From: Ancistrus triradiatus
Lineage: Eukaryota > Chordata > Actinopteri > Siluriformes > Loricariidae
Assembly (NCBI GenBank): GCA_025084515.1
Contig: JAJAGP010000549.1
Location: 1 to 64,000, forward strand
DNA: 64,000 bases
Direction: 5' to 3'
The position numbers and the translations under genes are program-made. Every line of letters starts with the position of its first letter. The first letter of the stretch is position 1. A model generated the notes under the pieces. The model did no database searches, had not been told where the DNA came from, and saw only the letters and a program-made list of their open reading frames with translations. This document shows positions 32,282 through 44,905 of the stretch, in pieces.

Positions 32282-34876
32282 GTCGGGGGGGAGGCATAGC
32301 CACAATTTTTGACAAAGAGTTAGGTGTTACAGCTAAATCCCATTACAAGGCTAATTCTTTTGAAATACTGATTCTTAATGTGACTGATCCATCGTTATGG
32401 AAGTCAAAACCACGCTCTTTTCAGCTTATCACTATTTACCGCATGCCTGGTTCCCTATTCAGAATTTCTTCAGGAATTTGCTAACTTTCTTTCCTGCTTA
32501 CTACTGTCAACAGATAAGGCTTTAATTGTAGGTGATTTCAATATTCACTTTGACAATGAGCAGGATCCACTTATAATTGCTTTCGAGTCCATCTTAGAAT
32601 CCATGGGTATCACTCAGAATGTGATGGGACCAACCCACCGCTGTAATCATACTTTAGATCTAATATTAACATTTGATATCAAAATAGATAACCTTGATGT
32701 TTTCCCCCAAAGTGATTCGATTTCAGATCACTATCTTTTAGTATTTGAGCTATCTCTAATAAATAAAATCCTTCTGCCTCGTTATCACACTAAGCACACT
32801 ATCACATCTGCTACTCCAGCTGCGTTTATTAAAAACCTACCAGACTTAAAATTTAATACACCTATGGAGATAAATCATCTTGTGTAAATGAGCAATTAGA
32901 ATGTGTGCTTCGCTCAACCCTGGACATGACTGCCCCTGCTAGGGTCAAACGTATTAGGGAAAAAAGGCTAGCACCATGGTATAATGACCACACCCCTACC
33001 TTAAAGCAAAGAACATGGCATTTAGAGCACAAGTGGAGACATAGTAAATTGGAGGTGTTTAAGATTGCTTGGAGGGACAGCATGGCAGAGTATAAGCATG
33101 CCCTCACTAAAGCTAAGGCTGCATACACCTCTTAAATCATAGAGAAAAATAAGAATAATCCAAGATTTCTCTTTAATACAGTCTCCAAATTACCAAAAAA
33201 AACCACAGAAAGTGATTCTCACGTTCTGTGTAATTTTAACAGTAATGATTTCATGACTTTCTTTAATAATAAGATAGAAAACATTAGGCATAAAACTCAA
33301 TGCTCATCACATCACCAAACTATTCAGCCACCTTCCAGATGCAGCACTAGTGAAGACATCAGTTTAATAATCTTTTACCCCAATTACTAATACTGAACTA
33401 TCCGCACTGATCAGCTCGTCTAAGTCATCAACATGTTTATTAGATCCAATTCCTACACGTTCACTCAAACAAGTATTACCCAGTGTTATAGAGCCAGTGT
33501 TAGTTATTTTAAATTCATCCCTTACCTTTGGTTATGTGCCCAAATCCTTTAAGTGTGCCGTTATCAAACCACTGATTAAAAAAAGCCAATCCTGACCCTT
33601 GTGTGATATCTAATTCTAGACCAATTTCAAATCTACCATTTCTGTAAAAGATCTTAGAAAAAGCCGTCTATTAGCAGCTCTGCAGTTACCTCCAAAGGAA
33701 GGAAATTTATGAAACATTTCAGTCTGGCATCATAGTACTGAAACAGCATTAATTAGGGTACTAAATGACTTGTTAATGTCCTCAGATAAGGGATGTTTTT
33801 AATTTCTTGTTCTGTTAGATTTAAGTGCAGCATTTGACACTATAGATCATGATGTTTTACTAAATAGACTAGAAAATACTGTAGGTATTAAGGGATCAGC
33901 ACTTTCTTGGTTTAAATCCTACTTAACTGACCGGTACCAGTTCATATAAATAATCTAAGGTCTAAGCTCTCAAAAGTGAAGTATGGCATGCCTCAGGGGT
34001 CAGTGCTTGGCCAGCTTTTATTCTCTCTGTACATGCTGCCACTAGGCTCAGTTATTCATAAACATGGCATTAGTTTCCACTGCTATGCAGATGATACACA
34101 GCTGTACGTATCAGCCAAACCTAATGACAGCCTTACAATCAACAAAATTGAGGAGTGTGTAAAGGAATTGAAAGATTGGATGTTATTTAATTTTCTCTTA
34201 CTTAACTCTGTTAGTGGGGCCCAAGGCTGTGAGAGACAGGTTGGCTGCATCTATCCTAAATCTAGATGGCTGTCCAGTATTGCCCAGTCCGTCTGTAAAA
34301 AACTTAGGTGTCACATTTGATTCAGATCTCTCCTTTGATGTGCACATATTAGCAGCATCACTCGAATTGCTTTCTTTCAATTAGGTAATATCGCTAAACT
34401 TAGAAATATCCTCTCTTTTAATGATGCAGAAAAACTTGTTCATGCGTTTATAACCTCAAGGTTGGATTACTGTAATGCCTTACTTACTGGTTGCTCTAGT
34501 AAATCTATAAATAAACTTCAGTTAGTTCAGAACACAGCTGCCCGAGTGCTAACTCGAACTAGAAAATTTAATCATATCACTCCTGTTCTATTATCACTAC
34601 ACTGGTTACCAGTCAAATTCCGTATTGATTACAAAGTACTTCTTATAACTTATAAAGCTCTACATGGCCTGGCCCCACATTATCTGAGTGAACTCTTAGA
34701 GTTTTACAATCCAACTCGTCTACTTCGTTCGCAGGGTGCAGGACTACTTTTAGTTCCTAGAATTAAAAAAGTCACAGCCGGGGGAAAGGCTTTCTCATAC
34801 ATGGCCCCCCAACTATGGAATAAACTTCCCACTTTCGTTCGAGATTCAGACACTCTCCAAAGTTTTAAAGTTAGCT
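32282..34876 (+). mobile_element. L2-like LINE, 5' truncated, endonuclease and RT relics
   Basis: The APE-type endonuclease part comes first: LIVGDFNIHFD near 32525, HRCNHTLDLIL near 32640 and SDHYLLVFEL near 32730, the last two marking metal-binding and catalytic regions. A linker with APWYND follows near 32975. The reverse transcriptase comes next: DLSAAFDTIDHDVLLNRLE (near 33810), GMPQGSVLGQLLFSLYMLPL (33980) and YADDTQLYV (34083) with the catalytic Asp pair. The C-terminal part includes SRLDYCNALLTG and LHWLPVKFRI. Several frameshifts and stops (for example near 33135, 33360 and 33795) make it dead. The 5' part is missing. The L2/CR1-like assignment rests on motif style. Confidence 0.9.
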
Positions 34877-35720
34877 AAGACATTTACTTATTACGGCAGG
34901 CTTTGACTAGATTTAGACATGTTTGAATTGGTTTGGGTTGCGGGGCCGGAGGTTGGAGTCATGATCTGACCTGCACATGCCTGTCCGATAGCCGGAGAGT
35001 GTCGATAGGGGGCGGGTCTGGGCTGAACTAGGCTTGGGGTCATCGTTGATCTTGACTCATGCATCCTGCGTTAGAATAAGGGCAGAGCTGGAGGGGTCAT
35101 AGTCAAAGAGTTTATGGTGATCAAGGAAGTTGGGTTGCTGTCTTCTGCGCTCGTGGGGTGCCATGTTCTCATGTGATTTTTGTTTTTTTTTGTTTTTTGT
35201 TTTTTTTTTTTTTTTCCCTCTTGGCGTGTTTCCTACCAGTTCTCCTCTTTCTAGGCTTGCTAGCTCTGGCTGCAGTAGCTATGCTGCCGGGGTCTCATGC
35301 TACACTTGGCATCAGTGATGTTAATAAACACTGTGCTCTTAATCAAAACTAATACATTTTGTTTTTCTCTCCGAGCTGTGTTCCGGCAGTTACGGACCCC
35401 AACATGATGTACATCTGATGGAGCTCCCACTGTTGCATTAATTCAATTTTATTCGACCAGTGGACTCCATGACTTTAGTTTCGCTCTTAGATTTATCATC
35501 ATACCCGGGCCACTTAATGTCGATGTGAATACTTCACATTCTATTCAACTATGACTCCATGAATTTAGTTTCGCTCTTAGATTTATCATCTACGCCGCCC
35601 AAGGAGGTTGGGTCCCTTTTTGAGTCTTGGTCCACTCAAGGTTTCTTCCTAGAACTAGGGAGTTTTTCCTTGCCACTGTCGCCCTAGGCTTGCTCAATTT
35701 GGGATTGGACGTTGTTTCTT
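34877..35720 (+). mobile_element. 3' region of the L2-like LINE
   Basis: This follows the LINE coding end: a TGGGTTGCGGGGCCGGAGGT segment, a poly-T run at about 35183-35216, a region with GATGTTAATAAACACTGTGC, and the tail with GGTCCCTTTTTGAGTCTTGG, GTTTCTTCCTAGAACTAGGG and TTTTTCCTTGCCACTGTCGC. A block of about 40 bp beginning GACTCCATGA occurs twice, at 35463 and 35553, offset by 90 bp. The last stretch is shared with the detached tails elsewhere. Confidence 0.75.
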
Positions 35721-36330
35721 GCCCAGTCAGTTTTTCTGAGATCTGAACAATCTGTTGCAGGCTGGGTTGTGTGTCCTCAGAGGCTGAACCAAATCGCACT
35801 GTAATGTGTGAGGTCAGGACGCTTCTGTAGGACTTAATCTGGATGGATTGGGAAAGCTTAGGTTCTCACAGTTGCCATAGGAAAACATCCTTGGCCTTTT
35901 TGATGTCATTCCAGTTATGGTTACTAGTGCGCAATAATTTATACGACTCTTCCCCTCTGGGATATTTATTGTAAAATGTTGAAGCGGGTGTGTGTACCGC
36001 TGAAAACAAATCCTTATCTCTACTGCTTTTATGTGCATTTAGCTCATTTTCAGAGCACTGTAGGGCCATGCTAGCTACCTGGATCCTGTAGGCCATTACT
36101 GATGAGGCCTATCGGGGAGGTGTCGTAGATGTTCTCATTTGTGTACACAGAGCAGTGGAGAAGTGGGAGTACACATCCTTGTGGAACACCTGTGCTGATG
36201 GACTGTGTTTGACATGCATGATCCAATGCTAACATACTGTTTCCTTTCTGAGATCCATTTACACATCGAGGGATTAATATTGGCCCTGTGCCAGCCCGAT
36301 GTGGAGCTGTTCTGGTCGAACAGTGATTAC
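35721..36330. other. No feature supported
   Basis: Several overlapping unsupported frames but no identifiable family. Confidence 0.45.
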
Positions 36331-36385
36331 ATACACATGCATTTAATAATGAGATCATAATCAGATTTCTGAGTATTCTGAGGAA
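36331..36385. repeat. Terminal fragment of the GATCAGATAAC-type MITE
   Basis: ACATGCATTTAATAATGAGA and TCATAATCAGATTTCTGAG resemble the left end of the MITE at 27985. The other end is not seen. Confidence 0.45.
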
Positions 36386-36439
36386 TACTGTACCAATACT
36401 GGGTGGGTTCTCATTTGTTCTAAAAAAAAAAATAGCATT

Positions 36440-36695
36440 GATTATTTGGGCATGGATTCCATGAGATGTTGGAAACTCTCCTTTGAGATAGTGCTCCATG
36501 AAAATCCCAAGTGGTCAGCAGTTCTAGAAATACAGCCTGCCAGGCCCCGACAGCCATGCAATGGTCAAAATCACAGAGATCACATTTCCCCCCCATTCTG
36601 GTGGATGCTGTTACCTAATGCCTGTATCTGCAGGATTCTATGCACCGCATCGCTGCCACCACTGACCGATGCACAGGTGTTCCTAAAGGATTTAC
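36440..36695 (-). mobile_element. Tc1-like family F fragment, internally deleted
   Basis: ATGGATTCCATGAGATGTTG, GAAAATCCCAAGTGGTCAGC, GTTCTAGAAATACAGCCTGC and CCCCCCATTCTGGTGGATG match pieces of the family F repeat by memory. The last block, ACAGGTGTTCCTAAAGGA, resembles its terminal region. The core is missing. It is old and short. Confidence 0.6.
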
Positions 36696-37139
36696 ATGGA
36701 TTGTAGTTCTAGAACGTCAGAACACTGACATTACCTGAGTGGAAAAGTAAAAAAAATAAGGGAAGAGAAGCCTACTCCTCTTCCCATATTACAGAGCAAA
36801 AAGAATGCTGTAGGGCAATGAATTATAGTTTTCAAATTTGTTAGCATGGCACAGTTTCCCTCCATTTAAAATGGAGAATTCAGTCATTTGTAAATAAAAT
36901 GCTCCACAATTATAGAGGATGACTTCTTATCCTGAAACAATTATGCTACAGTTTATTGCAAATTAGAACTGTGCTAGGCAGATAATTGATGGCTACTGGA
37001 GTATATTTTGGCTAATTTGTCTGCTCTTAAGCTTCATTCAATCATTCACTTAGAGCTACATTTGCAACACATGCAGTCTATTAATCTATTAACACTCAGA
37101 ATAATAGCTCAATCGGAATGGAAGGCATTCATGTATATA
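36696..37139. other. No feature supported
   Basis: No recognisable element. AT-rich in parts. Confidence 0.45.
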
Positions 37140-38249
37140 CATTGGTGTGAAAAAGTGTTTGCCCCCTTCCTGATTTCCTATTTTTTTGCATGTCTGTCAC
37201 ACGTAAGTGTTTCGGAACATCAAATTAATTTAAATATTAGTCAAAGACGACATAAGTAAACACAAAATGCAGTTTTTAAATGAATGTGTTTATTAAGGGA
37301 GAAAAAAATCCAATTGAGAAAGTAACTGAGATCTATCAGTCTGGAAAGGGTTATAAAGCCATTTCTAAAGCTTTGGGACTCCAGCGAACCACAGTGAGAG
37401 CCATTATCCACAAATGGTGAAGACATGGAACAGTGGTGAACCTTCCCAGGAGTGGCCGGCCGACCAAAATTACCCCAAGAGTGCAGCGATGACTCATCCA
37501 TGAGGTCACAAAAGACCCCACAACAACATCCAAAGAACTGCAGGCCTCACTTGCTTCAGTTAAGGTCAGTGTTCATGCCTCCACCATAAGAAAGAGGCTG
37601 GGCAAAAATGGCCTGCATGGCAGAGTTCCAAGATGGAAACCACTGCTGAACAGAAAGAACATTAAAGCCAAAGACTTTTGGGAAAACATTCTGTGGACTG
37701 ACGAGACAAAAGCTGAACTCTTTGGAAGGTGTGTGTCCCATTACATCTGGTGTAAAAGTAACACAGCATTTCAGAAAAAGAACATTATACCAACAGTAAC
37801 ATATGGAGGTGGTAGTGTGATGGTCTGGGGCTGTTTTGTGCTCAGGACCGGAAAGACTTGCTGTATAAATGGAATAATAAGAAATCGCTTGTCTACCAAA
37901 AATCCTGAAGGAGAATAGTCCAGCATCTGTTGGGACCTCACGTGAAAACGAACTTGGGTTTTGCAGCAGGGACAATGATCAAAACACAGCAGCAAGTCCA
38001 CCTCGGAATGGCCGAAGGAAACACAAAATGACGGCTTTGGAGTGGCTAGTCAACCCAGTTACTGAGTGAATTCTACTGAGATGCTGTGGCATGCCCTTAA
38101 AAAGGCCGTTCATGCTGGAAAACCCTCCAGTGTGGCTGAATTACAACAATTATGTGAAGACGAGTGGCCAACATTCCTCCACAACGCTGTAAAAGATTCA
38201 TTGCAAGTTATCACAAACGCTTGGTTGCAGTTGTTGCTGCTAAGGGTGG
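37140..38249 (+). mobile_element. Tc1-like family B element, 3' end missing
   Basis: The left repeat CATTGGTGTGAAAAAGTGT and the block CAGTTTTTAAATGAATGTGT begin it. A deletion near 37311 removes the rest of the 5' region and the first codons of the transposase. The coding part then follows: QSGKGYKAISKALGLQRTTV (near 37337) and LWTDETKAELFG (near 37690), which carries the first catalytic Asp. GGGSVMVWGCF appears near 37800, then a worn QQGQ-type region and the C-terminal KAVHAGKPSSVAELQQLC (near 38103). The frame is broken several times. It stops at about 38249 before the right repeat. Confidence 0.92.
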
Positions 38250-39839
38250 ATCTGTTACTTTCTGACTGCCTGTCAGATGATGTCTGCGCTCTTTCACCTG
38301 TCCTTGCTAGTCTCATCCTCTCAAACTCGCTCTGTAAAGTAATTGCTAATTCTACCAAAAATTTCTGCCATGCAGAAAACATTACACTGCTGAGATGGTG
38401 CGTAAACATTTTTTTCGCCAATCACCTTTCGGCAAGAACTGGCCAATAGCCGATATCGATTGATTCGGGGCTGGATGCCACTTTCAGTACAATGAAGACA
38501 TACGGATTGACTCTTGGAAATGAGAGAAATATCCGCTGATCAGCAATCAGATATTTGGTTTGACAATGGGCCCATACCAATACATAACTGACGATTTGTG
38601 CTGCATTTGTATTTATATCTGTTGTATTCTGGGTTTTTTATGTGGTGTCTTCATGAAATCTTCTTTCTTTACATACATGCTAGCTGCTAATGACTTTTTG
38701 AGCGTCCTTGAGCAACTTTCACATGCTTTTGATCAGATTAAACTTGGTCCGCATGTGAATGGATCTTTTTTTTATCATATTGTTGAGTTTACTGTGCATA
38801 TAAACAGTTCAGGTGTGTGTAACCATAGCTAGTGAGTTGAACATTTTGAAAGATGGTGCTATTAGTGCGTTATTATTAGATTTTCTTATAGTAATATAGA
38901 CACATTGAAAAGCTGAACTGAACATGATTAGAATAATAAAAACGATGAGTTTGACTTACTAAGGTGGATGTGTTTAAGTTAACACATATACTTTGAATTA
39001 ATCATGCTGGATGTCTGCAGGGGCTGCATTTCATTAAGAAATTCAACAAAGCGTTAAGTTCAGACCTGTACTATGGGCAGTGCATGCAAATTGCTAGCCC
39101 TCATTTGTGTGAGACGTGCATACGTCCCTGGTGCGGTGGCTAGAAATCACAGGGTAACAAATAACAGGGTTAAAAGCGTCGAGGGTGGCAGTTCATTGCT
39201 CAGAATGTGTGTAATAAGTGGCTGTGCTGTTTGGGGAAGGAACGCTCTGCTACGGTTGTGTAATTGTAGATGTGTATGTAAATTGTGTTTATTATGAATT
39301 CTAGGGACTGTGGAATCCTGTAGCCTGCTGACTCTGTTAGCTACAAAGGTGATGTGTTACTGATTGTTTTCGTTAATGCTTCTGATCGTGATTGATTGGT
39401 GTCTGTGCTGATCCAAGTGAAGCATAGTTATAGAAAGGAAGTGACACGTGTGGTTGAAATAATATGTACATCTATGACTAACACCTGTGTACTTAATGTT
39501 TACTTACGGACACACCACACACGAGATGAGGTGTAAAACGGAGAAAAGTGTTTGGCCTGTTGTTAGGACCTTGATGGTACCATAGCCATCCATGGGTTGG
39601 ATTTAATAGCGTAACTTGGCACTTTTTGCTGCATCTAGCAAACACCACTTTCTAACAGGTGTTAGGTGGATTTGTAGGTGGATTTTGTATCTGCAATTCT
39701 GGAATTATGCCAATGTGTTGGTGCTGTATGATGATCAACACTGTGCACCAAGAAAAGGCACTGCCAAATAGGAAGAGAAGTGCTGGAATTTTCCTCAAGG
39801 AATTTCCTCCAAGCAGTGTCTGTTTTTCCCATAGACCTA
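38250..39839. other. No feature supported
   Basis: No element is named. GGCCAATAGCCGATATCGAT near 38440 hints at a worn repeat. Confidence 0.45.
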
Positions 39840-40678
39840 TACAATGCATTCAGACAGTCTTCAGACCCTTTCCTTGTGCTAAAATAAGAAAACAAGTTTT
39901 TTTCCCCCCCATCAGTCTGCACTCAGTACCCTATAATGAGCAAGTGAAAACTTTTTAGCAAATGTATTACAAAGGAAAAACTACAATTTCACATGGACAT
40001 TTGTATTCAGACCCTTTGCTATGTCGCTTGAAATTTGGCTCTGGGGACCTCCCATTTCTCTTGATCATCTTAGTCATGTTTCTGCACCTTGGTTGGTGTC
40101 CACCTGTGGTTAATTCTGTTGATTGGACATGATTTGGAAAGGCACACTTGCCTATATAATGTCTCAACGATGCCTATTGGAGCAAAAATCAAGACATGAG
40201 CAGGAAAGAACTGCCTGTAGAGCTCGGAGACAGGATTGTGTGGAGAGACAGCTCTGGCTGGGACAGGGAGCCGGGTCAGGGTGGAGGGAAAGGACAGACT
40301 TCTTCATGAAAACCTGGTCTAGAGTGCTCGGGACCTCAGACATTGCCGAAGGTTCACCTTCTAACAAGACAATGTCCCTAAGCTGACAACACAGCAGTGG
40401 CTTTATGGACAACTCTGTGAATGTCCTCGAGTGGCCCAGCCAGAGCCCCGACTAGAATGTGATCGAACATCTCTGGAGAGACCTGAAAATGGCTGTCCAC
40501 CGATGGTCTCCGTCCAACCTGACAGAGGTTGAGAGGATCTGGCAGAAAATCCCCAAATCCAGGTGTGCAAACCTTGTGGCATCATAGCCAAGAAGAACTT
40601 TAATAAACTTGCATAAGTTTTCACCCTGTCCTTATGGGGTATTGAGTGCAGAGTCAAAGCCAGGTTTTTACCAAATGT
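39840..40678 (+). mobile_element. Tc1-like family D element, internally deleted
   Basis: The left region ACAATGCATTCAGACAG, TCTTCAGACCCTTTCC matches the family D repeat in the same position as in the 17369 copy. The coding start region (GCACACTTGCCTATATAATG, then GAACTGCCTGTAGAGCTC) is followed by a jump to ACAATGTCCCTAAGCTGAC, AGTGGCTTTATGGACAACTC and WPSQSPD-type sequence near 40435, then the tail TTATGGGGTATTGAGTG. The DETK and GGGS regions are deleted. It is dead. Confidence 0.88.
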
Positions 40679-40924
40679 AAAATTATTGAAAACATGATGT
40701 TTGCTCTGGTCAGGTAAAGAAGGAAAGCCTGCATATATGGTAAATTACGTTTTAGGATTAAGTATTGGGCCAGAATGAAGTTTTTAGGAGAATGACTTGG
40801 CCCTGATCATTCCATTCTGTTTAAACTCCGGAATAGCATTGCATTCAGGGTCAGGTAATGAGCTCAGCTGAATTTGAGATTCAGGGTCACTCAAGATTTA
40901 TTTTTAAAATTCTCCTCACATCAA

Positions 40925-41100
40925 AGTCAAAATCAGATTTATTTATATAGTGCTTTTTCCATTAAGGATTGTGTTAAACTGTCTATAAGGTCTAGGTCTA
41001 GAGTGGCAACCGGAATGCCTCCAAAGGTGATGAGCATGGAACCTTGGGAGGACCAAGAATCAAAAAGGAAACTCCTTGGGCAGCCTCGACAATAGATATG
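40925..41100 (-). repeat. Detached LINE 3' tail, antisense, degraded
   Basis: AAATCAGATTTATTTATATA, GTGCTTTTTCCATTAAGG, ACCTTGGGAGGACCAAGAA and GGGCAGCCTCGACAATAG match 30945-31145 in order, with a deletion in the middle. Confidence 0.8.
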
Positions 41101-43344
41101 ACTTAAACTAAATTACATAAATTATTATTTTTATAATAACAGTTGAAATGCACAGAAGCTGAATGGAATAATTAATATAGAGAATAAGTAATATAGATGT
41201 AGATATTACGAATAGTATGGAATAAATATAGAAGTGGAGAGTAAATAAAGTACAGCTTATAACATTATGGTTAATATAATAAAATGGAAGATGTAACAAA
41301 TAACATCAGCAATCTCCTCCCAGAATGAGAGAGCGCTCTCAGCTGCTGAGCTCTCAGATAGCTCCCTTCACATTTGAGAGAAACAGCTTTGTCTAAGAAA
41401 TGAGTTGTTTTTATTCAGCCACTTGAATTGCACATGATACAATCCACATGACGGGGTCAGCGGATTTTTGCTGAATGGGAGCTTGTGGAGCCATGTCTGC
41501 ATTCTAGAGCAATGCACACAACAATTTCACAATTTTAAATGATATAATAAACTTCAGGAACAGCAACTTATGACATGTTTATCAGCTATGTCATTATTAA
41601 GAAGGACTGTGAGCTCTAATCTAGATGAAAAACTGCTGACCAAGACGAACCTGGTACTTTACAGTCAATACCTCTTGTAGTCCCAGTGATCTGAAGAACA
41701 GAGAGAAGTGATCTACTGAGTACCTCAGTGTGCCGTCAGCCATGTGACCAGGGTCACAAGATGACAGCGCGCCAGTACCAAAGCCATCAAAGACATGGAG
41801 CCTAGTGAAGAGAGATGATGTCACAAAGCATGAACCAGGTTTGGAAAATGACACTGATCCAGATGTTGAACCCTCTTATGGCTGGTTATCCTCGTCTGAT
41901 CGTACAACCAGGATGAAATGACATTTCAGGCACATGGATTTGTCAAATGGTCAAGAAGAACTACTTGGTCCAATAGTATGGGGTTTGTTGTTAACAGGCA
42001 CAAAAGTATAAGCGCAGCCATGGTGTGTTTCTGGGCTTTAAGCGTAACAGGTGGATCAGAAAGTTTTAAAGCTGCTTAGATCTGTGTTTGATCTTCCTGA
42101 AGACAGTAAATCCTATTGTCCCGAAGAACATGTGCATCCACACGTGTCCAGACAGGACCTGTATATGTGAGCAGCTTTTATAGCCTGCCTGCCAGCATCT
42201 GATCTGAATAACCATGCCCAGGCATGCCCAAGACGACATTTACAGTCAACAGGACATGCATAGAGTGCAAGCTCTTGCCTACTTGGACTGACAAGAAATG
42301 GCTTGTTTTGTATGCCATATACTACTAGATGTAAAATATCATTTATATCATTTTTTTCTTCTTTTTGTTTGTTATTGGGGGCAGTTAAGTTAAATATTCT
42401 GTTTCTTGATTAGTTGATGCGATATTGTTGGGTCTCTGTCTAAATTCTTCCACATTTTAGGTTTTTTTTGGTGTTTTTATGTTCTGGGCTGATCCATGCT
42501 CTGACCAGGCACAGCCATCGAACTTGTTTGCCGAAGCACGTTATGCAAATTGACATCTTCTTAATCGAAGATGTTGCTTATCTAGATGAGTCATCCAAAC
42601 CCTAGTCTGTACTGTACGCACAATCTTAAAGAACTGCCCCAGCCCTGTGCACCATATCCATTCCAGTGCAGGCCAGTAGCAACTTTGCATCAACTGGAAA
42701 CATTAGCATTACGCAGCTGCATGAGGACATGTGAAGCCAAGATGCATCTAAACCCCAAAATGCATTAGAGAAGCTCACTTGAAATGAAAAGTGCTGTCTT
42801 CAAACAGCTGGTGTGTGTGCGTTGCATTGCCCTATGTGGTCAACAGACGAGCGCAGACAGAAATGGAGCACAACTAAATTTAGTTCCAACTGAAGGAGTC
42901 ACCTGACTAAGTCAAGCGCGTCGTGCAGAACAGCAATAAAAGAGGATTTTTTTTCTTCTGTGGTTCACTAAAGCCTACAGCAGTATTGTATGTAATCTGT
43001 CTGATCAAGGAGAGTGGATTTGGTATTTCTTATGAAGCCGGACCTGTAATAAATACTGTTTCCCCTGTGTTCTCTCGAACCTTCTGCCCTCCTTGTACAT
43101 GGAGATGGATCTAATCAGTCATGTATGCCTCATGCCCATTAGCTTAGTGTAAGTAACAGTGCTGAGGTGCAGCCATTTTTTATAATCCTGGTGTGTGCTG
43201 ATGATCTCTAGTTGCAGTTACTTGGAATTAAATGGCTTAAACTTGGAAATCTCCTTAATTCCCTTCTCAAATCAGTCACTGAAGAAAGTGCATACCTCAA
43301 CAATCTGTAACTGCTAATTTGACAACACAAACTCGAACTGTCAT
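41101..43344. other. No gene supported
   Basis: AT-rich tract at 41101-41300, then unassigned DNA. No domain, splice site or family could be supported. Confidence 0.45.
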
Positions 43345-43432
43345 GCAGACTCCACAAAGAAAAGACCCAGACCATTCCACCCTGGGATTGAACCCAGGAC
43401 CTTCTTGCTGTGAGGCGGCGGTGAGTTTAAAT
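43345..43432 (-). repeat. SINE-like fragment, second tRNA-type family
   Basis: ATGCAGACTCCACAAAGAAA and CTGGGATTGAACCCAGGACC (inverse of a B box) followed by TTCTTGCTGTGAGGCGGCG match the antisense of the family at 25905. The tail is missing. Confidence 0.7.
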
Positions 43433-43696
43433 GGGTCAGTGTTATGTAAAATGACTTTTTAACAGTGCTTGGTGTGAATTGTTTATGCATTTAGATTTAA
43501 CCTTAGAATTTAGCACTTAAACCTGTTTTCTCAGGGTCGTTACCTTCTGAGAGGTTTGTTAACAGTTGAATTGTTCTGAACCATTAGTAGAGGGCAGCGC
43601 TGCTAACGTCCATCTGATCAATGTCTGTTTATCAATTGTAATAGGAAATAAAAACTAGGAAAAAAAATCTGCAGACGTTGTGGCTGTAAATAGCCA

Positions 43697-44010
43697 GAAT
43701 GACAGAAGTCACAGTTGGACTAGACTGTTCTAACTCGGTCGACGTGTTTAGAGAGAGTGTGGTACCGGGCAATGTTCTGCTGGTAGACCTTGGGCCCTGG
43801 CATTCATGTGGCTGTTGCTTTGACCAATACCAAATACTACCTAATCAAAAAAACCTCTTTGCAGACCTTCATGGCAACAATTCCCTCTAATGGCAGTGGG
43901 CTCTTTCAGGATAATGCACCCTGCCACACTGCAAAAAGTGTTCAAGGTGTTTTCTTGGCCTGCAAATTCGCCAGATCAAAATGTAGTCGAGCATCTGTGA
44001 GCATTAATAT
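43697..44010 (+). mobile_element. Tc1-like family G transposase fragment
   Basis: The plus strand shows GGGCAATGTTCTGCTGG, then TGGCATTCATGTGGCTGTTG, the QDNAPCHTAK motif (second catalytic Asp) near 43908, and WPANSPDQNVVEHL near 43958 in another frame, the region of the third acidic residue. Both ends are missing. It is a dead internal piece of the same family as 57655-57962. Confidence 0.8.
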
Positions 44011-44465
44011 TGTAATAATAAGCAGGTGTTATTGCCGATTTCTCATCTGCTTCAGATTCCCATCACATGCCCTGTATTCCGTCTCTCATTCTTAATCAGT
44101 TTTAAGTTTAACTGCTTAAATGCTGCACTGTTTTCCCATTAGTTTGAGAACACGTCATTCCTTATCGGTATACAGTTGCTTGAACAAAAGTAGATGCTAT
44201 CTGTTGTCACATATCTCAGTTCCATGTCAAAGTGGAACTTTTTTTAATAACAAAAATTCATGTCTACCCATTTTGAGCTTAACAATCCAATTTTGTTAGC
44301 TGAGCCTCAAATCTCCTACTGCTGGGCTAAATGGTGTCCAAAATGAGTCCCCCATCCCTGGCAATGTTATATTCTGCCATAATGTGTGATATACAGTAGT
44401 AGTATGCAGTTTGAGACGCAGAGCATGTAGCTAGTTCTTAAACAATGACCTAGGAAAACCAAACT
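44011..44465. other. No feature supported
   Basis: No gene or family recognised. Confidence 0.45.
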
Positions 44466-44905
44466 TCTCCTCTACTGGTTAGAAGTTCTCTCTACTGCTA
44501 AGTTGCAGAACCTCTGAGCCAAAGGGAAAGTAACCAGTTTTATGTTAAGCTTTTTACTTCCCATTTAAACCTATTTTATGTAAATGCATAGAGCAAAAGG
44601 ATTATTCCTTTTGGATCACGGGTTCATCATGTCAGCAGTAGAGATTACTTCTCACCAGTAGTGACTGAGAGAAGTGTGGTGCTCGTAGGTCACTGCTGTA
44701 GGACGTTAAGCCACGTTAAGGTTTTTCCTTATTATATGTTTAAATGGGAAGAAAAAATGGTTACATTTGAAGTTGAAATGGATAAAGAAAGAAAGAAGAA
44801 GATATTCTCTATGCCAATTTTGTTTTTCACCAATTTGGAGCAGAAACTTGGAATCGATAAGAACTGGAATTGTTCAAATTCAAACGATACCCAACCCTAA
44901 TTAAC
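44466..44905 (+). repeat. Palindrome-bearing repeat, copy 1
   Basis: The element includes CTACTGGTTAGAAGTTC, then its partly inverted partner GCAGTAGAGATTACTTCTC, and ends with ATCGATAAGAACTGGAATTG and ACGATACCCAACCCTA. Read in reverse it matches the insertion at 58476-58880. It has no coding content. The centre could form a hairpin. The family is not known to me by name. Confidence 0.65.

Noticed and set aside
32603..34878. A host gene with reverse transcriptase-like exons
   Set aside because: The endonuclease, linker, RT and tail are in normal LINE order with frameshifts, so it is a dead LINE.
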